A DNA stretch of 64,000 nucleotides, from contig NZ_CP058278.1 of NCBI RefSeq assembly GCF_013389455.1, positions 930,001 through 994,000 of the forward strand, read 5' to 3'. Numbering within the stretch: the stretch's first letter is position 1; the number at the start of each line of letters is the position of its first letter. Source of the stretch: Flavobacterium inviolabile. Its GTDB lineage: Bacteria; Bacteroidota; Bacteroidia; Flavobacteriales; Flavobacteriaceae. This document shows positions 1-8,177 of this stretch, piece after piece. Both the position numbers and the translations under genes were made by a program. A model generated the notes under the pieces. That model made no database searches and was not told the origin of the DNA. It was given only the letters and a program-made list of their open reading frames with translations.

Positions 1-1434
1 CACGATGTCGTTATCGGCATAAACCAGTTTTATCGCTTCCTGTGTTTTGCCTTCCACCTGGATTTTCTGCAAACCGCCGAATTTTCCGATGCCGTGGTCA
101 ATATGCGTTACATAATCGCCTACCGATAGTGTGGTAAGCTCTTTTAAAGTGATATTCTGTTTTTTCGAATAACCGTTTTTAAGATTGAATTTATGATAAC
201 GCTCAAAAATCTGATGATCGGTATAACAGGCAATCTGGTTTTCTTCGTCTATAAAACCCTGGTATAACGGAGCAACGATGGTTTTATACTGCTTCCGGAT
301 GTTTTCGTGATTCGCCTCATCAAGGGTCTCGAAAATATCGTGGAAACGTTTTGCCTGGCCTTCATTGGAACAGAAAAGATAATTCTTGTAACCGTTAAAA
401 TGATTGTCGTTCAGGTTGTTTAAAAGCAAATCGAACTGCTTGTTAAACGAAGGCTGTGGCTGGGTGTGGAATTCCACCGTTTTCTGCGTTCTGAAAATGG
501 GTTTTGAAGCAAACTCCACTATGGTAAAATCCAAAGCCTTCTTAACGAAAGAAGTCTGGTTTAAAAACATGGTTTCCGGAGTGGCATGCTGGATCTCTTT
601 CGATAGCTTTTCGAAAGCCTCATTGGCCTTGTCAAACAACTTGTCCAGTTTGCTCAGCAGCAAATCGGTATTCTGGATAAAAATAACGGTTTGCGGATTG
701 ATATAGTCTAAAAAGCTTTCGCGGTTTTCCTTCAGGAATTTGTTTTCCACATTCGGAATGATCGTGATCTTTTTCTGCTTTTCAATAGAAAGCTGTGTTT
801 CTACGTCGAACGTACGGATACTGTCCACTTCGTTTCCAAAGAACTCCATACGATACGGATTGTCGTTGGAAAAAGAGAACACGTCAATAATACCACCCCG
901 AACCGAAAATTCTCCGGGTTCGGCTACAAAATCAACTCTTTTAAAATTGTATTCGAAAAGCACCTCGTTGATAAAATCAATCGAGATATTATCGCCGGTA
1001 GCCACTTTCAGCGTGTTTTTGTCCAGTTCCTTCCGCGTAACCACCTTTTCAAAAATCGCATCCGGATAGGACACAATTATGGAAGGCTTTTTACGGGAAT
1101 TGATGCGGTTCAGCACTTCGGCACGAAGGAGAACATTCGCATTGTCGGTTTCTTCAATCTGGTACGGACGGCGATACGAACCGGGATAGAACAAAACGTC
1201 CTGGTCGTTTATCAGGTTTTCCAGATCATTTAAATAGTAAGCCGCTTCTTCTTTATCCTGAAAAAGAAGCAGAAATGGCAGGTCGCTTTTTGAAAAAAGG
1301 GATTGTACCACAAAAGACAGGGAAGAACCAACCAATCCTTTCAGATGCAGTTTGTTTTCTCTTTTTTGCAGCTGGTCTGCCAAAAGACTCACTTTTGAAG
1401 ACTTTTCGTATATGTTTACTATATCGGGTTTCAA
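1..1434 (-). CDS. mfd: Transcription-repair coupling factor Mfd, N-terminal part (truncated by window edge)
   Basis: Mfd displaces stalled RNA polymerase and recruits UvrA to lesions. About 478 N-terminal residues are present; the helicase part lies off the left edge. The frame is open throughout and contains the UvrB-like region (LKGLVGSSLSF, then YPGSYRRPYQIEE and GEFSVRGGIIDVF) and the start of the RNAP-interaction domain (GDYVTHIDHGIGKFGG). There is no ATG near the beginning: an in-frame TAA lies at 1447-1449, and the first candidate starts are TTG at 1434 and GTG at 1392. I chose TTG because it leaves a leader of about the usual size before the first conserved block. Family assignment is certain; the start is not. 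Confidence 0.93.
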   Translation of the reverse strand, partial: MKPDIVNIYEKSSKVSLLADQLQKRENKLHLKGLVGSSLSFVVQSLFSKSDLPFLLLFQDKEEAAYYLNDLENLINDQDVLFYPGSYRRPYQIEETDNANVLLRAEVLNRINSRKKPSIIVSYPDAIFEKVVTRKELDKNTLKVATGDNISIDFINEVLFEYNFKRVDFVAEPGEFSVRGGIIDVFSFSNDNPYRMEFFGNEVDSIRTFDVETQLSIEKQKKITIIPNVENKFLKENRESFLDYINPQTVIFIQNTDLLLSKLDKLFDKANEAFEKLSKEIQHATPETMFLNQTSFVKKALDFTIVEFASKPIFRTQKTVEFHTQPQPSFNKQFDLLLNNLNDNHFNGYKNYLFCSNEGQAKRFHDIFETLDEANHENIRKQYKTIVAPLYQGFIDEENQIACYTDHQIFERYHKFNLKNGYSKKQNITLKELTTLSVGDYVTHIDHGIGKFGGLQKIQVEGKTQEAIKLVYADNDIV

Positions 1435-1477
1435 AAAATAGATGGTTTAAAGTTGATGGGAAATAAATCCCAGCAGT

Positions 1478-2065
1478 TTATTTTTTAGGCTCTGAAAAAT
1501 TTGCTCTGGCACGGCGCACGGTGTCAAGCGCCTGTAACATTTCCGTTTCTCCAATTTCTTTAGGAATTTCCATTTTATAAAGAATTTCATCCATTTGGGT
1601 TTGTACGGACATTACTTCTTCCGAAACTTCATGAATTAATGAAATTACTTTTTTAGTCGGGATATAATCCAGGGAAATAAAGGTTTCCAGCGATTTAACT
1701 TTGGTGTTCAAAGTCGACAGGCGGCTTTTTACCGCAGGCGTATTGAAAATCACCGGGATATTATTGGTTAGCGAATCCGATTTTTTAACCAGGGTGATCG
1801 TCTTTAACTTAAAGGCATTCAGGGTGCTTTTCGGTTTCTGAGCCAGTTCCTGTTTGAACTGGCGCCATTCTTCCCAATTCTGGATTTTGCTTTGTACTTT
1901 CGGACTTACGGCCGGAATGTCGAATTTCCAGTTGGAATTGATAATGGCAAAAACGGAGTCCCTTTGCTGTAACGATTTTTGATATTCGATCTCACGTTCA
2001 TCCTTGTTGTTGCATGAAAAAAGAAAAAGAGAAAAACCCGCTAAAACCGCTACTATATATTTCAT
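1478..2065 (-). CDS. Small predicted lipoprotein, function unknown
   Basis: 195 residues when started at the ATG at 2065, which gives a clean signal peptide (MKYIVAVLAGFSLFLFSC) with the lipidated cysteine at position 18; an upstream in-frame ATG at 2098 would add 11 residues before it. The mature part is charged and helical, with segments such as LVKKSDSL and EVMSVQTQMDEI suggesting coiled coil. I recognise no family. It follows mfd on the same strand going away from it (it is upstream of mfd, about 40 nt from the mfd start), so the two may be co-transcribed. Confidence 0.75.
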   Translation of the reverse strand: MKYIVAVLAGFSLFLFSCNNKDEREIEYQKSLQQRDSVFAIINSNWKFDIPAVSPKVQSKIQNWEEWRQFKQELAQKPKSTLNAFKLKTITLVKKSDSLTNNIPVIFNTPAVKSRLSTLNTKVKSLETFISLDYIPTKKVISLIHEVSEEVMSVQTQMDEILYKMEIPKEIGETEMLQALDTVRRARANFSEPKK

Positions 2066-2210
2066 TTGTTTACTTAAAACGTTTGTATTAAACAACAAAT
2101 TTACAAATGTTATCCAAAACTTCTTTTTTTATGGGAATTTGTTAACTAAAATTAATTGTCCGGTGAAATAATAGGGTCGGAAAGTAGCCTGTAGATTTCC
2201 TTGAATGCGC

Positions 2211-2218
2211 TATCTTTG
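2211..2218 (+). promoter_or_regulatory. -7 box (TATCTTTG) upstream of threonine dehydrogenase
   Basis: TATCTTTG matches the Bacteroidetes sigma-A -7 consensus TAnnTTTG and lies 26 nt before the ATG at 2245. I do not see a convincing TTTG/TTG -33 element 17-23 nt upstream. Confidence 0.5.
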
Positions 2219-2244
2219 TCAAAAATATAGCTACGCAAATAAAT

Positions 2245-3189
2245 ATGAATACAACAATTTTAATTATTGGTGCTTGTGGTCAGATCGGGTCTGAACTTAC
2301 CGTGAAATTGCGCCAGATATACGGAAATGATAATGTAATTGCTTCCGATATCAGAAAAGGGACACAGGATTTTGTCGCTACAGGACCTTTCGAAGTGGTA
2401 AACGCAATGGACTTTAATCAGATTGAAGAAGTTGTTGAAAAATATAAAGTAGACGAAGTGTATTTAATGGCAGCATTGCTTTCGGCTACAGCCGAAAAAA
2501 ATCCTGCTTTTGCATGGGACCTGAATATGAATTCGTTGTTTCATGTTTTAAATCTGGCGAAAGCTGAAAAAATTAAAAAAGTATTCTGGCCATCCAGTAT
2601 TGCGGTTTTCGGACCGACTACGCCAAGAATCGATACACCGCAGTATACGGTTATGGAACCGTCTACCGTTTATGGAATTTCAAAACAAACGGGAGAAAGA
2701 TGGTGTGAATATTACCACCAGAAATATGGTGTGGATGTGAGAAGCATCCGTTACCCGGGCTTGATTTCGTGGACCACACCACCCGGTGGAGGCACTACAG
2801 ATTATGCGGTGGATATTTACTACAAAGCCCTGGAAAATAAAAGCTATACCTGTTTCCTTTCGGAAGAAACCGCTTTGCCAATGATGTATATGGACGATGC
2901 GATAAAAGCAACGATCAGCATTATGCAGGCTCCGGCAGCAGACGTGAAAGTGCGTTCTTCCTACAACCTTTCGGCGATGAGCTTTACACCAAAAGAAATT
3001 GCCGCTTCGATACAAAAACACATCCCGGAATTTACAATTGATTACAATCCTGATTTCCGTCAGGCAATTGCAGACAGCTGGCCGGCAAGTATTGACGATA
3101 GTTACGCCAGAAAAGACTGGGGTTGGCAACACGACTTTGACCTGGAAAAAATGACAGCCGTAATGCTGGAAAACCTTGCTAAAAAATAA
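2245..3189 (+). CDS. L-threonine 3-dehydrogenase, SDR (GalE-like) type
   Basis: Predicted to oxidise L-threonine to 2-amino-3-ketobutyrate with NAD+. 314 residues. The Rossmann motif GACGQIG is at residues 9-15, and the catalytic Tyr143-x3-Lys147 pair is in TVYGISKQ. The PSSIAVFGP and SIRYPGLISW segments are typical of the short-chain, UDP-galactose-epimerase-like threonine dehydrogenases known from Flavobacterium, not the zinc-dependent Tdh of E. coli. Other extended-SDR epimerases are the alternative, but the YPGLISW and GGGTTDYAVDIYYKAL segments favour threonine dehydrogenase. It is a single-gene unit with its own -7 box and terminator. Confidence 0.88.
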   Translation: MNTTILIIGACGQIGSELTVKLRQIYGNDNVIASDIRKGTQDFVATGPFEVVNAMDFNQIEEVVEKYKVDEVYLMAALLSATAEKNPAFAWDLNMNSLFHVLNLAKAEKIKKVFWPSSIAVFGPTTPRIDTPQYTVMEPSTVYGISKQTGERWCEYYHQKYGVDVRSIRYPGLISWTTPPGGGTTDYAVDIYYKALENKSYTCFLSEETALPMMYMDDAIKATISIMQAPAADVKVRSSYNLSAMSFTPKEIAASIQKHIPEFTIDYNPDFRQAIADSWPASIDDSYARKDWGWQHDFDLEKMTAVMLENLAKK

Positions 3190-3195
3190 TAAAAA

Positions 3196-3224
3196 AACGC
3201 TACCGGAATAAGGTAGCGTTTTTC
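3196..3224 (+). terminator. Rho-independent terminator shared by convergent genes
   Basis: A perfect 9-bp stem AACGCTACC/GGTAGCGTT with a 7-nt loop, an A-run before it and TTT after it. It lies between the threonine dehydrogenase gene and the leftward haemoglobin gene and can serve both. Confidence 0.85.
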
Positions 3225-3237
3225 ATTTAAAACAAAC

Positions 3238-3804
3238 TTACTGTTGCACTACCTGCGGTCGTAGTGACTCTAAAACGACCCCAACCTCACCAATAAGGTC
3301 GTTGGGAACGCTGTTCTTTTGTGCACCAATCACAACATCGCCAATAAATTTGTCCATGTCGGCATTGTTAGCCTTCATTGCCATTCTCGGGTTTGTTGCC
3401 GGATTGTGTGCGTCTGTCATGTTTAAACCGGTATAAGAGAAATTTTTGGCACCTGTGCCCACGCAAAAGAAATCGGTTAGATTTTTACTCAGTATCGCCA
3501 GATTGGTCGTATTTCCGGAACCAACTTCCGAAAGTAATGTGGCAAAATAAGGTTGTAATTGCGGATCGGCAGCAATTACAAAAATAGTACTGTCCACTAC
3601 AGAGCGCAATCCCAAACGGCCCTGTTCGATCATTTGCCCGGAGTTTCTCGGATCGGCAACCATGGTTGTCCCTCCTAATTTTTGATAAAGCGTTGGCGGT
3701 GTAACGGGTGTAGGTGTATCATCATTATCGTTACTACAGGCATAGAAAGCCGATAGGCCAACCAGAAGAAGCCCTGCTAATGTTAGTTTTGAATAGATTT
3801 TCAT
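3238..3804 (-). CDS. Lipoprotein with group 1 truncated haemoglobin-like domain
   Basis: 188 residues. Signal peptide II ends in FYAC with the lipid cysteine at 23, followed by SNDNDD, an acidic stretch like the surface-export signals of Bacteroidetes lipoproteins. The rest aligns by eye to truncated haemoglobin I: LYQKLGG (39-45) at helix A/B, ADPQLQPYF (79-87), and YTGLNMTDAH ending in His133, the likely proximal haem ligand, then a C-terminal VLESLRPQVV. About 15 extra residues (near 51-65) are inserted after LGG compared with classical members. Haemoglobins of this family are normally cytosolic; here it should be membrane-anchored outside the cytoplasm. It lies 17 nt after the membrane-protein gene upstream. 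Confidence 0.82.
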   Translation of the reverse strand: MKIYSKLTLAGLLLVGLSAFYACSNDNDDTPTPVTPPTLYQKLGGTTMVADPRNSGQMIEQGRLGLRSVVDSTIFVIAADPQLQPYFATLLSEVGSGNTTNLAILSKNLTDFFCVGTGAKNFSYTGLNMTDAHNPATNPRMAMKANNADMDKFIGDVVIGAQKNSVPNDLIGEVGVVLESLRPQVVQQ

Positions 3805-3821
3805 AATAATTTATTTTATAG

Positions 3822-4256
3822 TTAATTAAAAAGTTTTTGTATTCCATGTGAAAAACGATAAGAGAAAGAATTGCGGTCCATAACAGGGCAGCCGGAATTT
3901 TTCATTTGATCCGTAACAACAAAGCGTTCTGCTTTATAATTTCCTTTTTCCAGAAGGGCATCAAAAGCTTTCTGAGAATCAACTTTATTCAGGTTGTGGG
4001 TATATACCAGTATGCCGTCCTTAATGTTGAAATAGGTGTTTTCAACACCGTCAATACTTCGCAGCTGGGCATTGATAACTTTGGCTTTTGCCGAATCAAT
4101 GGGTTCTTTAAAATCAATACGGCTTAACTGTAAACTCATATTGTCATAGCTTTTTGGAGTAACCATCAGGATGTGGACTACCAGTGTGATAAAAAGCAGT
4201 GCAATAATCCCGAATAAGCCGCCTGCTATCCATTTAACTTTTTTGTTGATTTTCAT
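3822..4256 (-). CDS. Single-pass membrane protein with C-terminal Cys-Pro, unknown function
   Basis: 144 residues with one N-terminal transmembrane segment (about residues 10-32) and a soluble part outside the cytoplasm. The pattern RIDFKEPIDSAKAKVI...VENTYFNIKDGILVYTHN...AFDALLEKG resembles the beta-alpha-beta fold of heavy-metal-associated domains but lacks the CxxC site. A single cysteine occurs in SGCPVMDRNSF near the C-terminus. It precedes the haemoglobin lipoprotein by 17 nt in an apparent two-gene operon, so the two probably work together. No named family recognised. Confidence 0.75.
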   Translation of the reverse strand: MKINKKVKWIAGGLFGIIALLFITLVVHILMVTPKSYDNMSLQLSRIDFKEPIDSAKAKVINAQLRSIDGVENTYFNIKDGILVYTHNLNKVDSQKAFDALLEKGNYKAERFVVTDQMKNSGCPVMDRNSFSYRFSHGIQKLFN

Positions 4257-4330
4257 AGCGCAGTTCGTTTATAAGTTTGTTAGGTTTATGTACGGGAAAA
4301 AAAGGACTATGGTTTTAAAAAAAATGAAAT

Positions 4331-4363
4331 AAAAAAACCGGACACTTTTATCGGTGTCCGGTT
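4331..4363 (-). terminator. Rho-independent terminator after flavodoxin-RidA gene
   Basis: A 10-bp stem AACCGGACAC/GTGTCCGGTT with an 8-nt loop, followed on the minus strand by a run of seven T. It lies just beyond the stop of the leftward gene ending at 4389. Confidence 0.85.
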
Positions 4364-4388
4364 GGTTGTATCGGGATGTTTTTCTGAG

Positions 4389-5549
4389 CTATTCTATTTC
4401 AAATATTGCCTGGATTTCAACAGCTGAATTTACAGGTAAAGAGGCTGCGCCAATGGTTGCCCGGGCATGTTTGCCTTTTTCTCCGAAAACCGTTGCCGTA
4501 AGATCGGAAGCGGCATTCATGATGGCCGCATGCTGTGTATATTCGGGAGTGGTATTGAAAAAACCGGTTAATTGCACGCATTGTTTTACCCTGTTCAAAT
4601 CACCGCCGCAGGCATCTTTAAGCACAGCAATAACATTCAGCATTGTTTGGTATGTGGCTTCTTTAGCCTGTTCTTCGGTTACTGTCACGCCGATTTTTCC
4701 GGGATTTACGATTTTCCCGTCTTTCAGCGCCACCTGATTAATGTAAACTTTATGATCGGAAATTACATAAGGCACATAATTGCCTACCGGTTTTGGTGCT
4801 TCGGGTATGCTGATTTTGTTTTCTCTCAGGGTTTTGTTCACATCCGGAGCGGTATTGCCGGAAGTGGCAGGCTGTTTTTTAACGGAAGTAAAAACTTTTA
4901 AGGCACTTGCTGTTTTGGCTAAGGCCAGTCCCTGTTCTTTAGCCAAAGCCAGTTCGCTTGCCGAAGGACGGGTTCCGTTTGCACCGCTTAAGGATGATGC
5001 GCCGAAAGGAGTATTTCCCTGCGGAACGGTTTTGTCTGTTTTATAGGAAGCCATTAATCCGGTTGGGATAATTACCATGCCGTGCATCGAGAGGATGTTC
5101 CAGAAAGACTGAATGGCGGCTTCCCTGCCCGATCCGGATCCGGCAGACATGAATACCGTTGCCGGTTTGCCTTCCAGGCTTCTGTCCGTCCATATCGGGA
5201 TGCTTTTGCTGAAAAAGTAGCTCATATCGGCACTTACATTAGCAAAATGCACCGGACTTCCGAATGCGATTCCGTCATAAGCCGGAAGTTCGTCAATGGC
5301 AGCAACCGCTAATCTGGCTACTTCCGGACTTAGTTTCGCTTTTTCATCAATTGAAGGAACTCTTTTTATCGTCACCTTTGTATCCGGAAAGGATTTGGCC
5401 CCTTCGGCTATGGTTTGTGCCAGTTTGTAGGTTCCTCCGTTCTGGGAATGAATTAAAACCAGGATGTTTGTTTCTTTAGTTTGTGCATTCATTTTTATCG
5501 GGTTTAAAACCATTGTGAAAGCCATACAGATAAAAAAGATGTTCTTCAT
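4389..5549 (-). CDS. Exported flavodoxin/WrbA-like domain fused to a RidA (YjgF) domain
   Basis: 386 residues from the ATG at 5549, which opens a signal peptide (MKNIFFICMAFTMVLNPIKMNAQ). Residues about 28-210 form a flavodoxin-like NAD(P)H:quinone oxidoreductase domain: ILVLIHSQNGGTYKLAQ for the FMN phosphate loop, FGSPVHFANVSADM and VFMSAGSGSGREAAIQ for later FMN loops. A Thr/Pro linker follows. Residues about 255-386 are a RidA domain ending in KHARATIGAASLPVNSAVEI, with the family's conserved arginine (ARATIG). RidA proteins deaminate reactive enamines/imines. Each domain is clear; the fusion and its export are unusual. An in-frame ATG at 5579 would spoil the signal peptide. Confidence 0.85.
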   Translation of the reverse strand: MKNIFFICMAFTMVLNPIKMNAQTKETNILVLIHSQNGGTYKLAQTIAEGAKSFPDTKVTIKRVPSIDEKAKLSPEVARLAVAAIDELPAYDGIAFGSPVHFANVSADMSYFFSKSIPIWTDRSLEGKPATVFMSAGSGSGREAAIQSFWNILSMHGMVIIPTGLMASYKTDKTVPQGNTPFGASSLSGANGTRPSASELALAKEQGLALAKTASALKVFTSVKKQPATSGNTAPDVNKTLRENKISIPEAPKPVGNYVPYVISDHKVYINQVALKDGKIVNPGKIGVTVTEEQAKEATYQTMLNVIAVLKDACGGDLNRVKQCVQLTGFFNTTPEYTQHAAIMNAASDLTATVFGEKGKHARATIGAASLPVNSAVEIQAIFEIE

Positions 5550-5587
5550 GATAGATAAATAAAAGAGCACCAAAAACAAGACCGGAT

Positions 5588-5648
5588 GCCGGATACCATT
5601 ATCCGGTGTAACGCTGTTTGCATGCTCTGGTTTGAGGATGCAAAATTA
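5588..5648 (-). promoter_or_regulatory. -7 box and leader hairpin upstream of flavodoxin-RidA gene
   Basis: On the minus strand TAATTTTG (5641-5648) matches TAnnTTTG. The predicted leader of about 85 nt contains a short hairpin, CCGGATA/TATCCGG (about 5590-5607). No clear -33 element. I do not recognise the leader as a known riboswitch. Confidence 0.4.
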
Positions 5649-5670
5649 AATTTTAAAAAAAGGAAAATAG

Positions 5671-6183
5671 TTATTGTTTTCTTAATTGATTGACCAGTTT
5701 GTCCTCAAGAGCACTTTTAGCCTTTACCACTTCGGTAATGTTGTCATTAGGTACGGTCATGGACAGTACATAGTGTTTGATTTTCCATTGCCCTTCGGTT
5801 TTAACCATAACACCGGAGCCTCTGCATATCTTCATTTGCGTGTCCAGCAGCTCATCAAACCAGGCTAACGAAAGGTCTTCGTTAAAATAAATATGGCGTT
5901 CCAATGGTGTAAAATTCCAGGCTTTTCCTCTTTCAAAAAACGGTTTGGCAAATTTCTGAAAAGCGGTTTTGTCCCAGTTCTCGGTAGCATCGGTACCGAT
6001 AAATATGGCATCGTCCGTTAATTCATTGAAATAATCGTCATAATTGGCTTCTGCCGCCGCTTTGTGCCAATCGTCGAGTGTGGTGCCGATTTCCTGTTTT
6101 TCTTCGTTAACGGTTTCCTCGCTGGGTTTCATGCAGGAGGTGAAAAGAGCGGTAGCCGCCAGTATTGTTATTACTTTTTGCAT
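5671..6183 (-). CDS. SnoaL-like (NTF2-fold) lipoprotein
   Basis: 170 residues. Short signal peptide with lipobox FTSC (cysteine 17). The mature part has the NTF2/SnoaL layout: a helical start WHKAAAEANYDDYF, then DDAIFIGTDATENWDKTAFQKFAKPFFERG, a beta-rich centre, and GSGVMVKTEGQWKIKHYVLSMTVP near the end. Such DUF4440/SnoaL-type proteins are small ligand-binding or enzymatic cone folds; the substrate is unknown. The start codon lies 3 nt after the stop of the aldehyde dehydrogenase gene on the same strand, so the two are very likely co-transcribed. Confidence 0.8.
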   Translation of the reverse strand: MQKVITILAATALFTSCMKPSEETVNEEKQEIGTTLDDWHKAAAEANYDDYFNELTDDAIFIGTDATENWDKTAFQKFAKPFFERGKAWNFTPLERHIYFNEDLSLAWFDELLDTQMKICRGSGVMVKTEGQWKIKHYVLSMTVPNDNITEVVKAKSALEDKLVNQLRKQ

Positions 6184-6186
6184 GGT

Positions 6187-7488
6187 TTAATTATTTATAA
6201 GTACTGTTTTGATGTTTACAAATTCCCGTATTCCCTCTTCGGAAAGTTCCCTTCCGTAACCGGATTTTTTGACACCGCCAAACGGTAACCGCGGATCGGA
6301 TTTTATCATCTCGTTAAGGAATACGGCACCTTCTTCAAAAGCGGGTATTTTGGTTTTGATAAAAGGGATGTTCTGTGTGAAAACGGAGACGCCCAGCCCG
6401 AACCGGGAGTTGTTGCTGATTTTTATAGCGTCTTCAATCGTATCGAAAGTGATTATGGCCGCGACAGGTCCGAATACTTCTTCGTTAAAAACCGGCATGT
6501 CTGCTGTGATGTTGGTCACTATGGTCGGTTCAAAATAGGCATCATTGCGATGACCGCCCAAGACTACTTTGGCACCCATGGCAATGGATCGGTTAAGCTG
6601 TTCTTCCACTTCCTGTGCTAAATCGGCTCTGGCCATCGGACCCACCTGTGTTGCGGGATCCATCGGGTCGCCCATTTTTAGCTGGCTCACGGCAAGGATA
6701 TATTTTTCTAAAAAGGATTCGTAGATGTTTTTTTGGATCAGGAAACGTTTTCCGGCAATACAGCTTTGTCCGGCATTTTGCATGCGGGCATTTACCGCAG
6801 TACTAACCGCTTTGTCCAGATCGGCATCTTCACAAACAATAAAAGCGTTGCTTCCGCCTAATTCCAGTAATGATTTTTTCAGGTGTTTTGCAGCTTCCGT
6901 GGCAACGGAAATTCCGGCGTTTTCACTTCCGGTTAAGGAAACCGCTTTAACATGCGGGTTGGCAATAACTGCGGCAACTTCCTTGCTGGAAATAGGCAGG
7001 TTCTGATAGATGCCAACCGGGAAGTTGCTTTTGGTGAAAAGTGTTTCGAGCAGCTGTGCCGTTTCCGGAACGTTGCTGGCGTGTTTTAAAACAATCGTGT
7101 TTCCGGCTATTATGGACGGAACGGCAAACCGGAAAACCTGCCAGAAAGGAAAGTTCCAGGGCATTACGCCAAGTAGCACGCCTAAGGGCTCATAGGTTGC
7201 ATAACTTTCTGCGGCTTCTGTTTTTATAATCCTGTCCTGCAAAAAAGTAGCTGCATTTTCTATATAGTAATCACATAGTACCCCGCATTTTTCTACTTCG
7301 GCAACCGCCTGCGTAATGGGTTTGCCCATTTCTGCCGTGATCATTTCTGCATATTGACGCTTGTTGTCCAAAAGGGTTGTTTTCAGTTGCCGGATACAGG
7401 CTATGCGTTCGGTTATGTTTACCGTTTTCCAGTGTGAGAATGCCTGTGCTGCAGTATTTATTTTTTCAGAAGTGATTTCAGAAGTCAT
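6187..7488 (-). CDS. NAD(P)-dependent aldehyde dehydrogenase, succinate-semialdehyde type
   Basis: 433 residues of the ALDH superfamily. Visible motifs: PLGVLLGVMPWNFPFW, the general-base Glu in LLELGGSNAFIV, the catalytic Cys in NAGQSCIAGKRF, EVFGPVAAI and LPFGGVKKSGYGRELS. Closest in character to the Sad/GabD-like succinate-semialdehyde dehydrogenases, which turn succinate semialdehyde to succinate. It lacks some 15-20 N-terminal residues usual for the family, beginning directly at the KINTAAQAFSHWK helix, but the NAD-binding and catalytic parts are complete. The substrate assignment is an inference from family resemblance. Confidence 0.88.
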   Translation of the reverse strand: MTSEITSEKINTAAQAFSHWKTVNITERIACIRQLKTTLLDNKRQYAEMITAEMGKPITQAVAEVEKCGVLCDYYIENAATFLQDRIIKTEAAESYATYEPLGVLLGVMPWNFPFWQVFRFAVPSIIAGNTIVLKHASNVPETAQLLETLFTKSNFPVGIYQNLPISSKEVAAVIANPHVKAVSLTGSENAGISVATEAAKHLKKSLLELGGSNAFIVCEDADLDKAVSTAVNARMQNAGQSCIAGKRFLIQKNIYESFLEKYILAVSQLKMGDPMDPATQVGPMARADLAQEVEEQLNRSIAMGAKVVLGGHRNDAYFEPTIVTNITADMPVFNEEVFGPVAAIITFDTIEDAIKISNNSRFGLGVSVFTQNIPFIKTKIPAFEEGAVFLNEMIKSDPRLPFGGVKKSGYGRELSEEGIREFVNIKTVLINN

Positions 7489-7613
7489 CTGTATCTTTAA
7501 TTATGGTCTATTAGTAAAGATACTTATTTTGAAAAGAATGTGGTGTTAAAAATAGCAGGTGTGTTTTAACATTTCCTGTTTTAGAAAGCATTTCCAAAAG
7601 ATATTGCTGCGGT

Positions 7614-7820
7614 TTAAGACTTCAGTTTCCGGGTGTTGGTTTTGAAAAAGGAATAAATGGGACAAAAATTAATTACACCCGTAAGCAGTAAAAACAGCCC
7701 GATGGCTAACAGTATATAGCCAAAAGTTCCGGTTACGATTTCTGTGGAAACCAGTAAGGACAGGATAATGGCAACGGTGATACGGATGATTTTGTCGATG
7801 TTACCGATATTTTTTTTCAT
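7614..7820 (-). CDS. DUF2892 (YgaP-like transmembrane domain) protein
   Basis: 68 residues, two hydrophobic segments (IIRITVAIILSLLVSTEIV and FGYILLAIGLFLLLTGVI) and the family signature NIDKIIRI near the start and NFCPIYSFF near the end. This is the stand-alone form of the membrane domain attached to rhodanese in YgaP. It lies 21 nt after the thioredoxin gene, the last gene of a three-gene redox operon. Confidence 0.85.
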   Translation of the reverse strand: MKKNIGNIDKIIRITVAIILSLLVSTEIVTGTFGYILLAIGLFLLLTGVINFCPIYSFFKTNTRKLKS

Positions 7821-7841
7821 GGTTATAAAGGTTTAGGGGGC

Positions 7842-8141
7842 TTAACTTTTATGAGAATTGATAACGGAAATAAGCGCATCTTTTGTGATTATTCCGGAAT
7901 GCCGCCAAAGCTGCCTGCCTTCTTTGAAGAGCAGCATGGTCGGGACGCTTTTTATCTGGTATTTTGCAGCGAGGTCCTGATTTTTGTCAATATCGATCTT
8001 GAGGATATGAGCGGTATCGCCCAATACAGCTTTTGCTTCTTTTAACACCGGGGCTAATGCGGTACAAGGCTGGCACCAGGTTGCAAAAAAGTCAATTAAA
8101 ACAGGTTCTTTCCTATTGGTTATTTCAGAAAAAGTGCTCAT
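7842..8141 (-). CDS. Thioredoxin family protein
   Basis: 99 residues, a minimal thioredoxin without signal peptide. Active site W22-C23-Q-P-C26 (CQPC instead of the classical CGPC), the KIDIDKNQDLAAKYQIKSVPTMLLF segment with the cis-proline, and a C-terminal helix. It probably reduces disulfides in the cytosol. The Gln in the active site should shift the redox potential relative to TrxA. It sits between the two small YgaP-like membrane proteins, which suggests that its partner is a sulfur or thiol carrier of that operon. Confidence 0.9.
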   Translation of the reverse strand: MSTFSEITNRKEPVLIDFFATWCQPCTALAPVLKEAKAVLGDTAHILKIDIDKNQDLAAKYQIKSVPTMLLFKEGRQLWRHSGIITKDALISVINSHKS

Positions 8142-8177
8142 AAATCATCTTTTTTAATTAAGCATTGCGTGTTAATG

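Noticed and set aside
404..1466. Three rightward open frames opposite mfd
   Set aside because: They lie antisense to a clearly conserved mfd frame and their translations show no family features.
1455..1472. TGGGA/TCCCA hairpin between mfd and the lipoprotein gene as a terminator
   Set aside because: Stem of 5-6 bp only, with no T-run; too weak.
5588..5610. Leader hairpin of the flavodoxin-RidA gene as a riboswitch
   Set aside because: A single 7-bp hairpin without conserved bulges or expression platform; no known riboswitch matches.
6187..7488. Aldehyde dehydrogenase considered as a pseudogene because of its short N-terminus
   Set aside because: The frame is intact with all catalytic motifs; only the first 15-20 residues of the family are missing.
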